DNA from: Telmatobacter sp. DSM 110680
GTDB lineage: Bacteria > Acidobacteriota > Terriglobia > Terriglobales > Acidobacteriaceae
Assembly: GCF_039994875.1 (NCBI RefSeq)
Contig: NZ_CP121196.1
Span: forward strand, 2,108,001 to 2,172,000
Direction of reading: 5' to 3'
Length of the DNA: 64,000 nucleotides
A program made the position numbers and the translations under genes. This document shows, in pieces, positions 61,790-64,000 of this stretch. Positions within the stretch are counted from its first letter, which is position 1. Each line of letters opens with the position of its first letter. The notes beneath the pieces are model-generated. The model saw only the letters and a list, made by a program, of their open reading frames with translations. It searched no databases and was not told the origin of the DNA.

Positions 61790-63874
61790 CTACCAGACGC
61801 GGCAGGAATTTTCCGGATACATTGGCTGACCCTTATGGCATCCGAAAGCCTTGCCGAATTGATCGAAATTCTGCACCGAGCCGTTGACGCGCCACCGGCC
61901 TGGTGAGTGGGGGTCAGTCATAGCTGATTGGCGAGCGGCCTGTTCAGTTTCGTTCTGGCACCATACCTGGGCAAAGCCGAGAAAATAGCGCTGCTCTTCG
62001 GTGTAACCATCGATCTTGTCGTTGATAGACTTGCCTTCCTTGGCCAAGACATCGAGCAAAGCCATGTAGGCGATGCGCAGGCCTCCGTTGTCGGCGGTGT
62101 TTTCGCCGAGGGTGAGCTTTCCATTGAGCTTGGCTTCCGCCACCTCGCCGTGGGCGGGAGCCGCTTCAAATCCGCCGTATTCGGAGACTTCGCAATCGGT
62201 GCGCTCGACGAATTTCTTGCGGTCTTCGGCGGTCTGCCATTCGCGCAGATTGCCGTGGCCGTCGTACTTTGAGCCTTCGTCGTCAAAGCCGTGCGTCATC
62301 TCATGCCCGATGACCACGCCGATGCCGCCGAAGTTGACGGCAGGGTCAATGTCGGGATCGAAAAATGGGGGTTGCAGGATGCCGGCGGGGAAGTTGATGT
62401 CGTTCATCGACGGATTGTAATAGGCGTTGACCGTCGGGGGCGTCATGCCCCACTCCTTCTCATCTACGGGTTTGCCGAGTTTGTTGAGGTTGTAGTTGCG
62501 CTGGAAGACCGCGCTACGACGTGCATTACCGAGGGGATCGTCGCGCTTAACGACCAAGGCTGAGTAGTCGCGCCACTTTTCTGGATAGCCAATCTTGTTG
62601 CGATAGAGAGCCAGCTTCTCTTCGGCGGCCTTTTTGGTGTCGTCGCTCATCCATGGAAGCGTCTTAATGTCGTCGGCGAGGGCTTTGTCGAGTGCGGCAA
62701 CAAGCTGATCCATGCTCGCCTTGGCTTTGGGCGGGAAGTGCGCCTTGACCCAATCCTGTCCAACGGCTTCGCCGAGGGCGCGGTCGGTTTCGCCGGTGCA
62801 CTGTTTCCAGCGGGGAGTTGGCTCCTTCTGGCCGGCGAGCGTTTTGCCGAAGAAGTTGAAGTTCTCGTCGTAGAAGGCCTTGGGAAGATTCGCTGCTGTT
62901 CCGTGGATCGTGTGCCAGCGGAGGTAGGATTTCCAGCTGTCGACCGGTTCTGATGCTAGCAATTCGTTCAGCGCCTTGAAGAAGTCAGGTGTGGCTACGT
63001 TGAGGGTGTCAAAGGGGCGCACCTGGACGTCTTTGAAGTAAACGGCGAAATCGAAGTCGGGCGCGAGCTTCTGAAAGTCGGCGACGGTATAGATGTGGTA
63101 GCGATTTTCGGGGTCGCGCAGTGCTGTGCGGCTGGTGGAAGCCTTGGCGAGCGCGGTTTCGATCTTGATGACGGCGTCGGCCTCTTTGGCTGCCTGCTCG
63201 GGAGTGTCACCGGCGAGGGTGAACATTTTTGTTACGTGCTCGCGATATTGCTGGCGGATGGTTTGGAAGCGCTTGCTATCGGATAGGTAGTAGTCGCGAT
63301 CAGGAAGTGAGATCCCGCCCTGGCTTACGCTGGCAATCTGTTTCGATGCGTCTTTCTCATCGACTTGAACGCCAAAGCGGAAGAGGGGAGCGGGATCGCC
63401 ACGCTCTGCGAGACCGCCCAGCAGCGTGCTGAGACTTTTGGAGTCTTGCAGCGCAGCGATGTGGTCGAGTGCGGGTTTGATGGGCTCCAGCCCTTCCTTT
63501 TCGATGAGGTCGGTGTTCATGCAGGCGGCAAAGTAGTCGCCGTACTTCTTCTGGAGCGGCGTCTTAGGATCTTTGGACGCCGCGTCGAGTTCTTCCCAGA
63601 GCAAGTAGCGATTGCGCTCACCGAGCAGCGAAAAGGAGCGCGCCCAGCGGACCTGGTCAGACGGGATGGGATTGGCCTTGACCCAGTTGCCACATGCGTA
63701 CTGATAGAAGTCTTCGCAAGGATCGGCGGTTTTATCGATCGCGGTGAGGTCGAAGCTCCTGGCCATCGCGGGAGGAGCGGGCGTCTGTTCATCACTGGTG
63801 AAAGCCGCGGGAGATTGGGCAATTGCGATTCCGGTTGCAAACAGGAACACAGGAATGAGGGGGCGGAGCTTCAT
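61790..63874 (-). CDS. exported M13-family zinc metallopeptidase (neprilysin/PepO type)
   Basis: 694 residues from ATG 63874, with GAGGAG upstream. Signal peptide PLIPVFLFATGIAIAQS. The N-terminal M13 part carries KTADPCEDFYQYACGNW. The catalytic part has NAYYNPSMNDINFPAGILQPPFF, the zinc motif VIGHEMTHGFDDEG (HExxH), GENTADNGG (ENxxD, third zinc ligand), and ends with CRVW, the family's CxxW tail. It cleaves short peptides outside the cytoplasm. Such peptidases are numerous in Acidobacteria. It stands alone upstream of the propeller lipoproteins. Confidence 0.95.
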   Translation of the reverse strand: MKLRPLIPVFLFATGIAIAQSPAAFTSDEQTPAPPAMARSFDLTAIDKTADPCEDFYQYACGNWVKANPIPSDQVRWARSFSLLGERNRYLLWEELDAASKDPKTPLQKKYGDYFAACMNTDLIEKEGLEPIKPALDHIAALQDSKSLSTLLGGLAERGDPAPLFRFGVQVDEKDASKQIASVSQGGISLPDRDYYLSDSKRFQTIRQQYREHVTKMFTLAGDTPEQAAKEADAVIKIETALAKASTSRTALRDPENRYHIYTVADFQKLAPDFDFAVYFKDVQVRPFDTLNVATPDFFKALNELLASEPVDSWKSYLRWHTIHGTAANLPKAFYDENFNFFGKTLAGQKEPTPRWKQCTGETDRALGEAVGQDWVKAHFPPKAKASMDQLVAALDKALADDIKTLPWMSDDTKKAAEEKLALYRNKIGYPEKWRDYSALVVKRDDPLGNARRSAVFQRNYNLNKLGKPVDEKEWGMTPPTVNAYYNPSMNDINFPAGILQPPFFDPDIDPAVNFGGIGVVIGHEMTHGFDDEGSKYDGHGNLREWQTAEDRKKFVERTDCEVSEYGGFEAAPAHGEVAEAKLNGKLTLGENTADNGGLRIAYMALLDVLAKEGKSINDKIDGYTEEQRYFLGFAQVWCQNETEQAARQSAMTDPHSPGRWRVNGSVQNFDQFGKAFGCHKGQPMYPENSCRVW

Positions 63875-64000
63875 TGGTTCTCCTCTTGGTTGGCGAATTG
63901 GCAGGCCGCGCTCGTTCGGCACTGAAGAGTGAAGAGGAGGCCTGAAGAATTGAGCAGCAGGATCGAGCGCCGCTGCGTTTGCACAGAAGGTTATCAGACG

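Noticed and set aside
1..64000. CRISPR array, prophage, insertion sequence, tRNA or rRNA
   Set aside because: No regularly spaced repeats, transposase, integrase, phage genes or cloverleaf sequences were seen by eye.

Overview
The window reads as a chromosomal segment of a soil-type acidobacterium (Acidobacteriota, probably the Terriglobia/Acidobacteriaceae side). This is inferred from content, not from a marker-gene comparison. Supporting features are an orphan ~813-aa duplicated FtsX/MacB-like permease of the kind first named in Acidobacteria, one-component regulators built as winged helix plus TPR or TolB propeller, many secreted glycoside hydrolases, secreted beta-propeller lipoproteins, and short palindromic intergenic repeats. 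I see no phage, transposase, plasmid or CRISPR genes and no tRNA or rRNA gene.

Layout. 1-6.6 kb, minus strand: start of an acyl-CoA dehydrogenase, a secreted esterase with a LamG domain, a type IB topoisomerase, a zinc-dependent phospholipase C-like protein, and an MlaF/MlaE-type lipid ABC pair. 6.9-10.1 kb: a trehalose-phosphate synthase fused to a membrane sensor/HAMP module, followed by its phosphatase. 10.1-17.1 kb: the orphan permease and a sigma-54-type two-component pair. 17.3-21.1 kb: divergent araD and a GH127 arabinofuranosidase. 21.2-22.9 kb: an ECF sigma factor, a small membrane protein and a Spy/CpxP-like periplasmic protein. 23.1-26.8 kb: three-gene proton-translocating transhydrogenase and a divergent DsrE-like protein. 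26.8-37.5 kb: GH3 enzyme, regulators, a DUF481 outer-membrane-type protein, sugar porter, a class II aldolase with compartment-targeting-like tails, and a cytochrome c. 37.8-46.3 kb: a membrane-bound winged-helix/propeller regulator, a DEAD-box helicase, a GH47 mannosidase and cytochrome bd oxidase. 46.5-55.9 kb: rplM-rpsI, rpsB-tsf and pyrH, interrupted by an uppS/B12-radical-SAM pair, a small regulator/membrane-protein pair and a GH13 enzyme. 56-63.9 kb: an acyltransferase, three tandem propeller lipoproteins and an M13 peptidase.

How the genes fit together. GH127 plus AraD, GH3, GH13, GH47 and the sugar porter point to growth on plant and microbial polysaccharides. Cytochrome bd and the transhydrogenase region each carry a GTGA-N6-TCAC dyad, suggesting shared control by a CRP/FNR-type factor. 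Three near-identical ~18-bp dyads surround the 52-53 kb regulator and overlap the uppS start, suggesting one regulator controls both its own operon and the prenyl-transferase/radical-SAM operon.

The items most worth following are the receptor-like trehalose-phosphate synthase, the uppS/radical-SAM unit with its dyads, the aldolase with helical tails, the MlaF homologue lacking the usual catalytic glutamate, and the GAFTSA sigma-54 activator. All start codons are my choice from Shine-Dalgarno spacing and family alignment from memory; no searches were run.
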